A stretch of DNA of 64,000 nucleotides from CAWBOV01 sp963790525 (GTDB taxonomy: Bacteria; Actinomycetota; Actinomycetes; Mycobacteriales; Jatrophihabitantaceae): the NCBI GenBank assembly GCA_963790525.1, contig CAWBOV010000002.1:62001-126000 (forward strand), written 5' to 3'. The position numbers and the translations under genes were made by a program. Below, in pieces: positions 1 to 7,713 of the stretch (positions within the stretch are counted from its first letter, which is position 1; every line of letters starts with the position of its first letter). The notes under the pieces are model-generated. The model searched no databases. It had not been told where the DNA came from and saw only the letters and a program-made list of their open reading frames with translations.

Positions 1-223
1 TCTCGTCCCGCTCGAGGTCGGTCAGCGTCCGGACGATCGCGTCGTAGGCGCCCCACGAGCGCGCGGCGCGACCGGTTCCGCCGTAGACCACGAGATCGTC
101 GGGGCGCTCGGCCACCTCGGGGTCGAGGTTGTTCTGCAGCATGCGCAGGGGCGCCTCGGTCTGCCAGCTCTTGGCGGTCAGGGTGGTTCCACGGTTCGCG
201 CGGACGGGACGTGCGCCTTCCAT
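1..223 (-). CDS. hutU: Urocanate hydratase, N-terminal part (runs off window)
   Basis: This is the first 74 residues of a urocanase-family protein, which hydrates urocanate to imidazolonepropionate in the cytoplasm using tightly bound NAD+. The family N-terminus is clear: TAKSWQTEAPLRMLQNNLDP, then VVYGGTGRAARSW (residues about 16-58). The ATG at 223 follows AAGGAG seven bases upstream. It diverges from an IclR regulator with an inverted repeat between them, so it is probably controlled by that regulator. Thiourocanate hydratase of ergothioneine breakdown is a homologue of this family. The substrate-contacting residues lie outside the window, so the two cannot be separated here, although the visible part looks like ordinary HutU. 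Confidence 0.9.
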   Translation of the reverse strand, partial: MEGARPVRANRGTTLTAKSWQTEAPLRMLQNNLDPEVAERPDDLVVYGGTGRAARSWGAYDAIVRTLTDLERDE

Positions 224-317
224 CAGCTGCTCCTTCGGTGTCGCCAGGATCCTCGGTAGGTCGCAGTCAACTCTCCCGCATCCAGCTTTCCGGAACCAGT
301 CCCTCCGAGACGACGCT

Positions 318-333
318 GTCTCACATCTGAGAC
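318..333. promoter_or_regulatory. Inverted repeat, candidate IclR operator
   Basis: GTCTCA-CATC-TGAGAC is a perfect 6-bp-arm inverted repeat ending 9 bp before the IclR start and within the 119-bp hutU/IclR divergent promoter. Its position fits autoregulation and hutU control. The role is inferred from position only. Confidence 0.5.
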
Positions 334-342
334 TCTGTCACC

Positions 343-1104
343 ATGCCTGACGCACCCCGCGCACCTGCCCTGTCGACGGGGCTGGCCGTGCTCCGCCTGC
401 TCGCGGCGGCGACCGAGCCGCTGCCGGCCGCCGCGATCGCCCAGCGCCTGGACCTGCCCCGTTCCTCGGCGTACCACCTGCTCGGCGTGCTCGTGGAGCA
501 GGGTTTCGTGCTGCACTACCCGCAGGAGCGCCGCTACGGCCTCGGCGTCGCGACCTTCGAACTGGGCACGGCCTACCTGCGCCAGGAGCGGCTCGAGCGG
601 CTGGGTCGACCGGTGCTGACCCGGCTCGTCGTCGCGACGCGGGCGAGCGCCCACCTGGGCATCCTGCTCGGGCGCGATCTGCTGTACCTGCTCAAGGAGG
701 ACCCGCGCCGGTCGCCCGCGCTCGTCACCGAGGTCGGTGTGCGCCTGCCGGCCCATCTGACGGCCTCGGGGCGGGCGTTGCTGGCGGCGCTGGGTGAGGC
801 CGAACGGCGCGCGATCTACCCGGCGGGCGCGGCGCTGACCCGCCGTGGCAGCGCCGGGCCACGCACGGTGACCGGACTGTGGCGGCTGTTGGACGAGGAA
901 CGCGTGGCCGGAGTGAGCGTGGAGGACGGCCACGTCACGCCGGGGTTCGCCTCGGTCGCGGCGGCGGCTCGCGACCGGTCGGGACGGCCGGTCGCCTCGG
1001 TCAGCGTCACGGTTCCCGGTGCCGACCTGGACGCCCGCCGCGAGGAGCTGGCCACGGCCGTGGTCCGGGCGGCCCGCGCGCTCAGCCGGCCACTCGGCGG
1101 CTGA
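343..1104 (+). CDS. IclR-family transcriptional regulator
   Basis: A 253-residue IclR protein. Residues about 8-70 form the winged helix-turn-helix (LSTGLAVLRLL, then AIAQRLDLPRSSAYHLL). The rest is the effector-binding domain, with LPAHLTASGRALLAAL and a late conserved segment around SVEDGHVTPGFASVA. It diverges from the urocanase gene, and IclR-type activators or repressors of histidine use are common in actinomycetes, so a hut-type regulator is the likely role. The start is the ATG just after the inverted repeat at 318-333; no strong ribosome binding site is seen. The effector is unknown. A strong terminator hairpin follows the gene. Confidence 0.88.
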   Translation: MPDAPRAPALSTGLAVLRLLAAATEPLPAAAIAQRLDLPRSSAYHLLGVLVEQGFVLHYPQERRYGLGVATFELGTAYLRQERLERLGRPVLTRLVVATRASAHLGILLGRDLLYLLKEDPRRSPALVTEVGVRLPAHLTASGRALLAALGEAERRAIYPAGAALTRRGSAGPRTVTGLWRLLDEERVAGVSVEDGHVTPGFASVAAAARDRSGRPVASVSVTVPGADLDARREELATAVVRAARALSRPLGG

Positions 1105-1163
1105 CCTGCGAACGGGTGACCGGAAGCAGGCTGACGGGAGAAGTCAGGCTGACCGGAGAAGCA

Positions 1164-1198
1164 GGACGGCCACACCCCGGAGCGAGGTGTGGCCGTCC
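1164..1198. terminator. Bidirectional terminator hairpin
   Basis: A perfect 13-bp stem (GGACGGCCACACC pairing with GGTGTGGCCGTCC) with a 9-nt loop lies between the convergent IclR gene and the transporter binding-protein gene. No long T-tract follows, as is usual in actinomycetes. Confidence 0.75.
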
Positions 1199-1212
1199 GT
1201 TCAGCTCAGAGC

Positions 1213-2178
1213 TCAGACGAGCCCGTTGGCGGTGTCGAATGCCTTCGCCACAGCCTGCGGATCCATCTTCTTGTTGACGACGTCGTTCACCATCGTGGCG
1301 AGCTCGATGGTCGTCAGCTTCGCCGACACCGCGTTGGCGGCCGAGGTGATCGTGTCGGTCACCTTCGACGTGGTGACGAGCGGAATGATGTTCTGGGCGG
1401 CGAAGACGCTCTTGTCGTCGACCAGGGACACGAAACCATCCGTCACGATCGACGGGTCGGTGGAGAAGATGTCAGCGGCATCGACGCTGCCGTTCTTCAG
1501 CGCCGTCTGGGTGATCAGGCCGCTGGCCGCGAGCGGGGTGAACCGCCCGAACTTCAGGCCGTAGACCTTCTCGAAGCCGGGGATGCCGTCGACGCGGGTC
1601 TTCATGTTCGGCGGCGCGCCGTAGGTGAACTTGCTGGCAACCGGCACCAGGTCCGAGATCGTCTTGAGGTTGTACTTGGTGGCGGTCGCCTTGGTGACCG
1701 TGATCGTGTCGGCGTCCTGGGCCGCGGCGTAGTTCAGCGCGGTCAGGTTGGACGACGCGGCGACGGTCTTCAGCGCGGCGGCCACGTCGGCGGGCGACTT
1801 CGCCGTGGCCGAGGTGTCGAGGTAGTCGAGGATCGATCCGCTGTACTCCGGGATGAAGTCGATCGAACCCGCCTTGAGCGCGGCCATGTAGGCGGCCCGC
1901 TCACCGATGTTGACCTTGTACGACACCTTGACGCCCTTGGCGGCGAGCGCGTCGCCGTAGACGTAGGCCAGGATCGTGTTCTCCGTGAAGTCGGCCGAGC
2001 CGATCGTCAGCGAACCGGCCCCCGAGGCGCCGCCGGTCGTGCCGGTGGTGGCGCCGCCCGATGCGGGCGTCGTGGTCGTGGAGCCGCCGGTGTTCGACGA
2101 GCTGCCGCTGCTACCGCAGGCGGCCGTGGTCAGGGCAACGGCGGTGAGCGCCACGCCGAGCAGGATCTTGCGCTTCAT
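1213..2178 (-). CDS. QAT-family (betaine-type) substrate-binding lipoprotein
   Basis: A 321-residue lipoprotein of the OpuAC/OpuCC class. It has a signal peptide with lipobox LTTAAC (Cys about 21) and a Ser/Gly/Thr-rich linker. The binding domain begins LTIGSADFTENTILAYVYGDAL and has the family's FTE and EYSG motifs. It delivers ligand to the two permeases encoded upstream. Ligands known for this class are quaternary amines (glycine betaine, choline, carnitine, ergothioneine) and, for HutX-type proteins, histidine. The neighbours (urocanase and an ammonia-lyase homologue) favour histidine or a histidine betaine over a pure osmoprotectant role. The ATG at 2178 is preceded by GAGGAG. It is the last gene of the operon. 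Confidence 0.88.
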   Translation of the reverse strand: MKRKILLGVALTAVALTTAACGSSGSSSNTGGSTTTTPASGGATTGTTGGASGAGSLTIGSADFTENTILAYVYGDALAAKGVKVSYKVNIGERAAYMAALKAGSIDFIPEYSGSILDYLDTSATAKSPADVAAALKTVAASSNLTALNYAAAQDADTITVTKATATKYNLKTISDLVPVASKFTYGAPPNMKTRVDGIPGFEKVYGLKFGRFTPLAASGLITQTALKNGSVDAADIFSTDPSIVTDGFVSLVDDKSVFAAQNIIPLVTTSKVTDTITSAANAVSAKLTTIELATMVNDVVNKKMDPQAVAKAFDTANGLV

Positions 2179-2253
2179 GTCTCTCCTCGAGTTGGTGGAT
2201 CGAATGCGTTCGTGCGGTGATCTGTCAGGTGCACAGTTGGATGGACGACGGAA

Positions 2254-3088
2254 TCACTGATCAGTCAGACCCGCCTTTCGGTTGAAGCCGCGGAACACCG
2301 AGAACGACGAGCGCCCCGTATAGCGACTGGACAATCCCTTGGACACGACCAGGCGCTGGACACCGATGAGCAGGATGTCGACCACCACGGCGAGGACGGC
2401 GATGACGATGCCGGCGCTGACCATCGCGGGATACCCGTGCACCGGGTCGGTGATCACCTGATCACCCTGGTAGATGAGCGTGCCGAGGCCGCCGAGGAAC
2501 GGCACGTAGGCCGCGACGGTGGCGGTCGCGATCACCTGCAGGGTGGCGCTGCGGAAGCCCGACATGATCAGTGGCATCGCGCACGGCAGCTCCACCTTGC
2601 GGACCACCTCGCCGCCCTTCATCCCCATGCCGCGGGCGGCGTCACGCACCGCCGGGTCCACGTTCTGCACGCCGGCGTAGGTGTTGGTCAGGATCGGCGG
2701 GATCGCGAGCAGGAACAGGGCGATCTCGATCGGGATGAAGTACGGCAGCCCACCCCGCGGCACGAGGAAGCCGATCGACGCCGTCGTAGTGGATCTTGGG
2801 CGACGCCCACACCACCAGGAAGATGATCAGACCGAGGATGGGGATGGCGCGCAGCGCGTTGGCGATGCCACCGACCAGCCCGGCCCCCCTTCCCGTGTGG
2901 CCGATCAACAGCCCCAGTGGCAGGGCGATGAGCGTGGCCAGGAAGACCGCGATGGCCGTGTACGCGAGGTGTTGCACGGTCAGCTGCCCCAGGCCGTTGG
3001 GGCCCTTCCAGTTGGCGGGGTCGTTGAGCCAGACCGGTACCCGGCTCAGGCTCGGCAGGTCGGAGCCGCTGGCGAGGATCACGCTCAT
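2254..3088 (-). pseudogene. QAT ABC transporter permease 2, apparent frameshift near 2780
   Basis: The reading frame starts at ATG 3088 (MSVILASGSDLPSL) and runs to the segment SPKIHYDG. The homologous sequence then continues in another frame (ASIGFLVPRGGLPYFIP, PPILTNTYAGV) and stops at 2254. The region after the shift contains the permease EAA-type loop (DPAVRDAARGMGMKG), so the whole would be a normal inner-membrane permease of about 275 residues. Its start overlaps the stop of permease 1 as ATGA. Either one base is missing or extra near 2779-2784 in this assembly, or the gene is broken. Since three such shifts fall within about 1.1 kb, sequence error cannot be excluded. Confidence 0.75.
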
Positions 3089-3742
3089 CGTCCCGCCACC
3101 GCCCGCTGCCAGGGTGTGAGCGTTCGGATCGCCGAGCAGGACGACCACGTCGAAGACGAGGGCCAGCACGATGAACAGGATGAGCCCCAGCCCGACCTCG
3201 GAGATGTTGGAGGTCTGGCTGCCGTCGGTGAACAGCGACCCCAGCTGGGTGACGCCGATGGACGACGCCACCGAGACCAGGCTGACATTGGACACGGCCG
3301 CGACCCGCAGGCCGGCGCCGATGACCGGCACGGCGATCGGCAGCTGGACGGACAGGAAGCGCTGGCGCGAGGTGTAACCCATCGCGGCCGCGGCGGCCAT
3401 CGTGTCGGAGGACACCGAGTTCAACCCGTCGGCGACGACCCGCACCATCAGCGCGACGGTGTAGATCGTCAACGCCACCGCGATGTTGCGGGCGGCGAGC
3501 GGATCGGTGTGCAGGAATCCCGGCAGCACCACGAACAGCACCAGCGACGGGATCGTGTAGAGGATGCCCGCGATCGTGACCAGCGGGACGTAGGTCAGCC
3601 GGTACCTCGCGGCCAGCCAGCCCAGCGGCAGGGCGATGGCGAAGCCGATGAACAGCGGGATCGCGGCCAGCCAGACCGTCGTCCACGTCCAGGACCAGAT
3701 GGTGCTCTGGTGGGCGTGGAAGTAGTCCCAGACACCGCTCAT
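3085..3742 (-). pseudogene. QAT ABC transporter permease 1, apparent frameshift near 3130
   Basis: Starts at ATG 3742 (MSGVWDYFHAHQSTIWS). Several membrane segments are visible (IPLFIGFAIALPLGWLAA, VPLVTIAGILYTIPSLVLF), and the permease loop (MAAAAAMGYTSRQRFL) is at about residue 115. Near 3126-3132 the family C-terminus leaves the frame: after FDVVVLLG the expected ending RTLTPWQRAVAGR is in another frame and stops at 3085, overlapping the next gene's ATG. The intact overlap suggests that the ancestral gene ended there. Without the shift the protein would be about 219 residues. Decay or a sequence error are both possible. Confidence 0.72.
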
Positions 3743-4865
3743 GACGCGTGCCGCCTCGCCGGCCTGGCGTTGCTGCTCGATCTGGGCCAGCACCTTGTCG
3801 GCGGTGATCGTCCCCGCCAGGTGGCCCGGCTTCGTCGACGATCACACCGTGCCCGCTGGGCGAGGAGAGCGCGGCGTCGAGGATCTCGCGCAGCGTGCCG
3901 GACTCGGGGGCCAGGGTGCCGCCGAGGTTGAGCAGGTCCGGCGTGATCCGGCCGTGGAGCTTGTCCGGGGTGACTCCCGCGGTCGTGAGCCACCCCTGCG
4001 GCACGTTGGCGTCGTCGACGACGAGCACCCACCCGTCGGCCGTCTTGCCCGGCACCGCCGACAGGTCGGTGCCCAGCCGCACGGCCGGGCTTGTGTCCAG
4101 GCTGAGCTTGCCCGAGGCGGTGAAGCCGAGGGCGCGGTAGCCGCGGTCGCGCCCGACGAAGCCCGCGACGAACGGGTCGGCCGGGTTGGACAGCAGCTCG
4201 GCCGGCGTGGCCATCTGCGCCAGGTGCCCGCCGACGCGCAGCACGGCGACCTGGTCCCCCAGCTTGATCGCCTCGTCGATGTCGTGCGTGACGAAGACGA
4301 TCGTCTTGCCCAGATCCGACTGCAGGCGCAGGAACTCGTTCTGCAACTGCTCGCGCACGACCGGGTCGACCGCGCTGAACGGCTCGTCCATCAGCATCAC
4401 GGGCGGGTCGGCGGCCAGGGCTCGGGCGACACCGACACGTTGCTGCTGACCGCCGGAGAGCTGCGCCGGGTAGCGCTTGGCGAACGAGGCCTGCAGCCCG
4501 ACCCGCTCGAGCAGCTCCATCGCCTTCTTGCGCGCCTCGCGCTTGTCCTGGCCGAGCAGGAACGGCACGGTGGCGACGTTGTCGACGATCGTGCGGTGCG
4601 GGAACAGGCCGGCGTGCTGGATGACGTACCCGATGCTGCGGCGCAGCTTGGCGGTGTCCTCCTTGGCCGTGTCGCGGTCGTCGATCAGGATGCGGCCGCT
4701 GGTGGGCTCGATCATCCGGTTGATCATGCGTAGCGACGTCGTCTTGCCGCAGCCCGACGGGCCGACGAAGACGGTGATCTGCCCGGAGGGCGCCTCGAGG
4801 TCCAGGGCGTCCACCGCGACCGTGCCGTCCGGGTACTTCTTCGTTACCGACTCGAAGCGGATCAT
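3743..4865 (-). pseudogene. QAT ABC transporter ATP-binding protein, apparent frameshift near 3825
   Basis: The first about 345 residues are an intact OpuCA/ProV-type ATPase: Walker A GPSGCGKT, Q-loop IQHAGLFPH, signature LSGGQQQRVGVARAL, Walker B VMLMDEPF and H-loop FVTHD, followed by CBS-like C-terminal sequence. At about 3825 (a run of Cs) the frame changes: the expected ending GHLAGTITADKVLAQIEQQRQ is in the next frame. That frame has no stop before permease 1, so it would be either a fusion or a gene with one more indel at the ATGA junction. The nucleotide-binding part should be functional if translated. The start ATG overlaps the stop of the IclR gene (ATGA), tying transporter and regulator together. 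Confidence 0.78.
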
Positions 4866-5596
4866 CCCGCCCTCACCTTTCCTGGTGCGCTGTTGACCTG
4901 GTCCGGAGAAGCGATCTTCCCGGAGAGTGTGTGAGCCTCACGACTGACCACCGATCCGATCGTGCGCAGCTGCGCGTCGTCGATGCGATAGGCGGGGCCG
5001 ACGACGCTGATGACGGCGGCGACCGTGGATCGGCCCGGGCGCGGTCCCGGGCGGCGGATGGGAGCAGCGATGGCCGTGACGTCGGGCTCCACGGCCGAGC
5101 GCTGGGTGGCGAATCCTTCCGGCCCGACCTCGCCGGACATGGCCATGCCGAGGGCGGTTCCCTCCAGCGGCACCGTGCGACCGACCCAGCTGGTGTGCCG
5201 GACTGCGAACGTTCCCTCGACCATCCCGACGTACAGCGCGGTGTCGCCGGGTCCCGGGATGGACAGGTAGGTGGACTCGCCGCACTCGGCGACGATGCGC
5301 CGCAACGACGGTTCGGCCAGCGCGACGAGGGACTGCCGCCCGAACGCGAGCGCGCCGAGCTGGACCAGCCGCGCGCCGGGGCGGTAGGTGCCGTCGGTAC
5401 CGCGGCCGACGAACGCCGACGCCTCCAGCGTGCGCAGCAGGCGCAGGGCGGTGCTGGGGGCCAGACCGGTCTGGCGCGCGGCGTCGGTCAGGCTCACCGA
5501 GCCGCCGGCGCACACCTCCGCAAGGAGGTCGAGCGCACGCTCGACCGCACGGGTGGACCCGGCTGGATGCCGCACAGCCGACGTCGTCGCGTCCAC
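4862..5596 (-). CDS. IclR-family regulator, first gene of the transporter operon
   Basis: A 244-residue IclR protein. The N-terminal winged helix (STRAVERALDLLAEV, SLTDAARQTGLAPSTALRLL) is followed by a ligand domain with GVVGPAYRIDD-like sequence near the end. The ORF extends upstream to 5854, but the GTG at 5596 has GGGGAGG four bases before it, and the upstream part has no family similarity, so this start is preferred. Its stop overlaps the ATPase start, so it leads the transporter operon. It diverges from the ammonia-lyase homologue and probably controls both. The effector may be the transported compound or a breakdown product. Confidence 0.85.
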   Translation of the reverse strand: MDATTSAVRHPAGSTRAVERALDLLAEVCAGGSVSLTDAARQTGLAPSTALRLLRTLEASAFVGRGTDGTYRPGARLVQLGALAFGRQSLVALAEPSLRRIVAECGESTYLSIPGPGDTALYVGMVEGTFAVRHTSWVGRTVPLEGTALGMAMSGEVGPEGFATQRSAVEPDVTAIAAPIRRPGPRPGRSTVAAVISVVGPAYRIDDAQLRTIGSVVSREAHTLSGKIASPDQVNSAPGKVRAG

Positions 5597-5847
5597 GCTG
5601 CCTCCCCGGTCGGTGGTGTGTGCCCGATCAGTGGTGCTTACCAGTGCCGTCTGACATGCCACCCGACTGCCCGGGAGGCCGCGATCTCGAGAACCGTAGT
5701 GGCCCTGCGTTTCCATCTCATGAAATCTCACTGCCGTTAGGCGACTACTGTGCCAGGAGATTCCGGCGCATGGAACACTTCGCGCGACCGAAATTGTGCC
5801 GATCTCCCTCGTGAATGTCCTGCCCCGCGCCCGAGGAGGCCCCGTCG

Positions 5848-7530
5848 ATGACATCCGGACCCATCTCGCTCGGAGGCTCGAACCCGCTCGCCTGCTCAGT
5901 TATTTCCGAAATTGCTACCGGGATAGTAGACATAAAACTGGATCCGGTCGGGCTTGCCCGGGCAGCGCGGGGCCGGGCACTCGCCGACGACCTCGCGGGG
6001 CGCCGGCCGATCTACGGGCGGGGCACCGGGGTGGGCGCCAACCGGACGGTGGAAGTCCTCGACCGCTCAGCGGCCGCGCTGGCCCTGATCCGCAGCCATG
6101 CGACGTCGGCTGGCCCGTTGCGCTCGGCCGAACGGGTGCGCGCGATGCTGGCGATCCGCATCCACCAGCTCGGGCAGGGCGGGAGCGGCGTCACGCCTGC
6201 TGTCGTCGAGGCGCTGACCGCGATGCTGCGCGCCGACGCGCTGCCGCCCGTGCGCGAGTACGGCAGCATCGGGACCGGTGACCTCTCCGCGTTGGCCACG
6301 ACGGCCGCGGCGCTGCTGGGCGAGGTGCCCACGAGCGCACCACTGCCGGTGACGGTGGCGATGGACGCCAACGACGCGCTCGCCTTCATCAGCAGCAACG
6401 CGGCGACGCTGGCCGACGCGGCGCTGGCCGTCGCGGACCTGCAGCGCCTGTCGAGAGCCGCCCTCGGGGTGGCGACGCTCTCCTTCGCCGCCCTGCGCGG
6501 CAACCCGGAGGCCTTCAGCGCGCCCGTCGAGGCGGCGACGCCGTTCCCCGGTGCCGCCCGGGTCTGCCGGATCATGCGCGCCAGTGTCGACGGAGGCGGC
6601 CCGCCGGCACGCATCCAGGATCCGTACGGCCTCCGGGCGCTCCCCCAGGTGCACGGGCTGGCCCTGGACTGCCTCGACGCCCTCTCGGTAGTCGTGACCG
6701 CGCTGGCCGGGGCATCGAGTGAGAACCCGGTGTTCGCCCAGCCGGACTCCGTCGCCCACCACGCGGCGTTCCACATGGCGTATCTGTCCACCGCCCTGGA
6801 CACCGCCCGCTCCGGACTGGCGCAGTCGGGACAGCTGATCCAGGCACGGCTGGCGGCACTCGTCGACCCCGCGCTCACGGGGCTTCCGGCCTTCCTCGGT
6901 GACGGCAGCCCGGGAGCGTCGGGAGTCATGATCACCGAATACGTGGCGGCGTCGGGTCTGGCCGCCCTGCGGTCAGCTGCCACGCCGACGGCCGTCCAGG
7001 GCATCAGCGTGTCCCGGGGTGTCGAAGAGGACGCCAGCTTCGCCTCGCTCGGGGCCAGGCAGGCGCTGGATTCGGTGCAGCCGTACCGCACCATGCTCGC
7101 GTGCGAACTCGTCGTGGCGGTGCGGGCGGTGCGGCTGGGAACCGGGCCCGCGGCCGGCGCTCGCGCGGACAGCGCACGCGCGGCTGGCGCACGCACGGAC
7201 GGCGCACGCGCGGAGGGCGCACGCACGGACGGCGCACGCGCGGAGGGCGCACCCACGGACAGCGCACCCACGGACAGCGCACCCACGGACAGCGCACCCA
7301 CGGACAGCGCACCCACGGACAGCGCACCCACGGACAGCGCACGCACGGACAGCGCACGCGCGGACGGCCGTTTCCCGCGCGGGCTGGCCGCCGAGCTGCT
7401 GGACCTGTGCGGTGACCTGCCTGCGGAGGTCGCCGACCGGGACCTCACCGCCGACATCGCCCTGGCCGACACGCTCCTGGACCGCATCGCCGATCGCATG
7501 CGCGATCGTGATACCCCACAGGGGTCATGA
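5848..7530 (+). CDS. HAL/PAL-fold lyase homologue without the MIO triad
   Basis: A 560-residue member of the histidine/phenylalanine ammonia-lyase superfamily. Family landmarks are present: the Tyr-loop analogue PIYGRGTGVG, SHATSAGPL, IQDPYGLRALPQVHG, SSENPVF and the late EEDASFASLG. The MIO-forming Ala-Ser-Gly of true HAL (GSVGASGDL) is replaced by GSIGTGDL, one residue shorter and without the serine (Thr143), so autocatalytic MIO formation is not expected. Ergothionase, as I recall, is a lyase of this fold that works without MIO by removing trimethylamine. That makes a betaine lyase a reasonable guess given the betaine-type transporter next door. Start ATG 5848 is chosen over 5815 because AGGAGG lies nine bases upstream. 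A low-complexity Ser-Ala-Pro-Thr-Asp insertion sits before the last helices. Codons about 16-32 are unusually AT-rich. Confidence 0.82.
   Translation: MTSGPISLGGSNPLACSVISEIATGIVDIKLDPVGLARAARGRALADDLAGRRPIYGRGTGVGANRTVEVLDRSAAALALIRSHATSAGPLRSAERVRAMLAIRIHQLGQGGSGVTPAVVEALTAMLRADALPPVREYGSIGTGDLSALATTAAALLGEVPTSAPLPVTVAMDANDALAFISSNAATLADAALAVADLQRLSRAALGVATLSFAALRGNPEAFSAPVEAATPFPGAARVCRIMRASVDGGGPPARIQDPYGLRALPQVHGLALDCLDALSVVVTALAGASSENPVFAQPDSVAHHAAFHMAYLSTALDTARSGLAQSGQLIQARLAALVDPALTGLPAFLGDGSPGASGVMITEYVAASGLAALRSAATPTAVQGISVSRGVEEDASFASLGARQALDSVQPYRTMLACELVVAVRAVRLGTGPAAGARADSARAAGARTDGARAEGARTDGARAEGAPTDSAPTDSAPTDSAPTDSAPTDSAPTDSARTDSARADGRFPRGLAAELLDLCGDLPAEVADRDLTADIALADTLLDRIADRMRDRDTPQGS
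7152..7368 (+). repeat. In-frame 15-bp tandem repeat inside the lyase homologue
   Basis: About fourteen copies of a 15-bp unit (core CACGGACAGCGCACC) encode pentapeptides such as SAPTD, GARTD and GARAE. The central six copies are almost identical, indicating recent slippage expansion. The insertion adds about 70 residues near the C-terminus and keeps the frame. Confidence 0.9.
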
Positions 7531-7713
7531 CCGCCGTCGGGTATGACGATCCATCCCGCCCCACCGACCGTGATACGCCCCTGACGGTCATGACCGCCGC
7601 TGAATATCACGATCCATCCCGCCCCACCGACCGTGATACGCCCTGACGGTCACGACCGCCGCTGGATATCACGGTCCGCGCCAACCGTCGGATATCACGA
7701 TCCGCGCCGCCGA
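7508..7713. repeat. Intergenic hairpin repeat, three units of about 62 bp
   Basis: Units start at 7508, 7570 and 7633. Each begins GTGATACsCC, has a central GGTCATGACC palindrome in the better copies, and ends with a TATSACG-type arm plus a spacer CATCCCGCCCCACCGACC. The first unit overlaps the end of the lyase gene, and the last runs into the end of the minus-strand gene at 7695. It belongs to the same family as 8754-8884. Confidence 0.85.

Noticed and set aside
3743..4865. A natural ATPase-permease fusion in the QAT operon
   Set aside because: The shifted frame does run through without a stop, but two further shifts downstream and the preserved ATGA overlaps make indels a simpler reading than a designed fusion.
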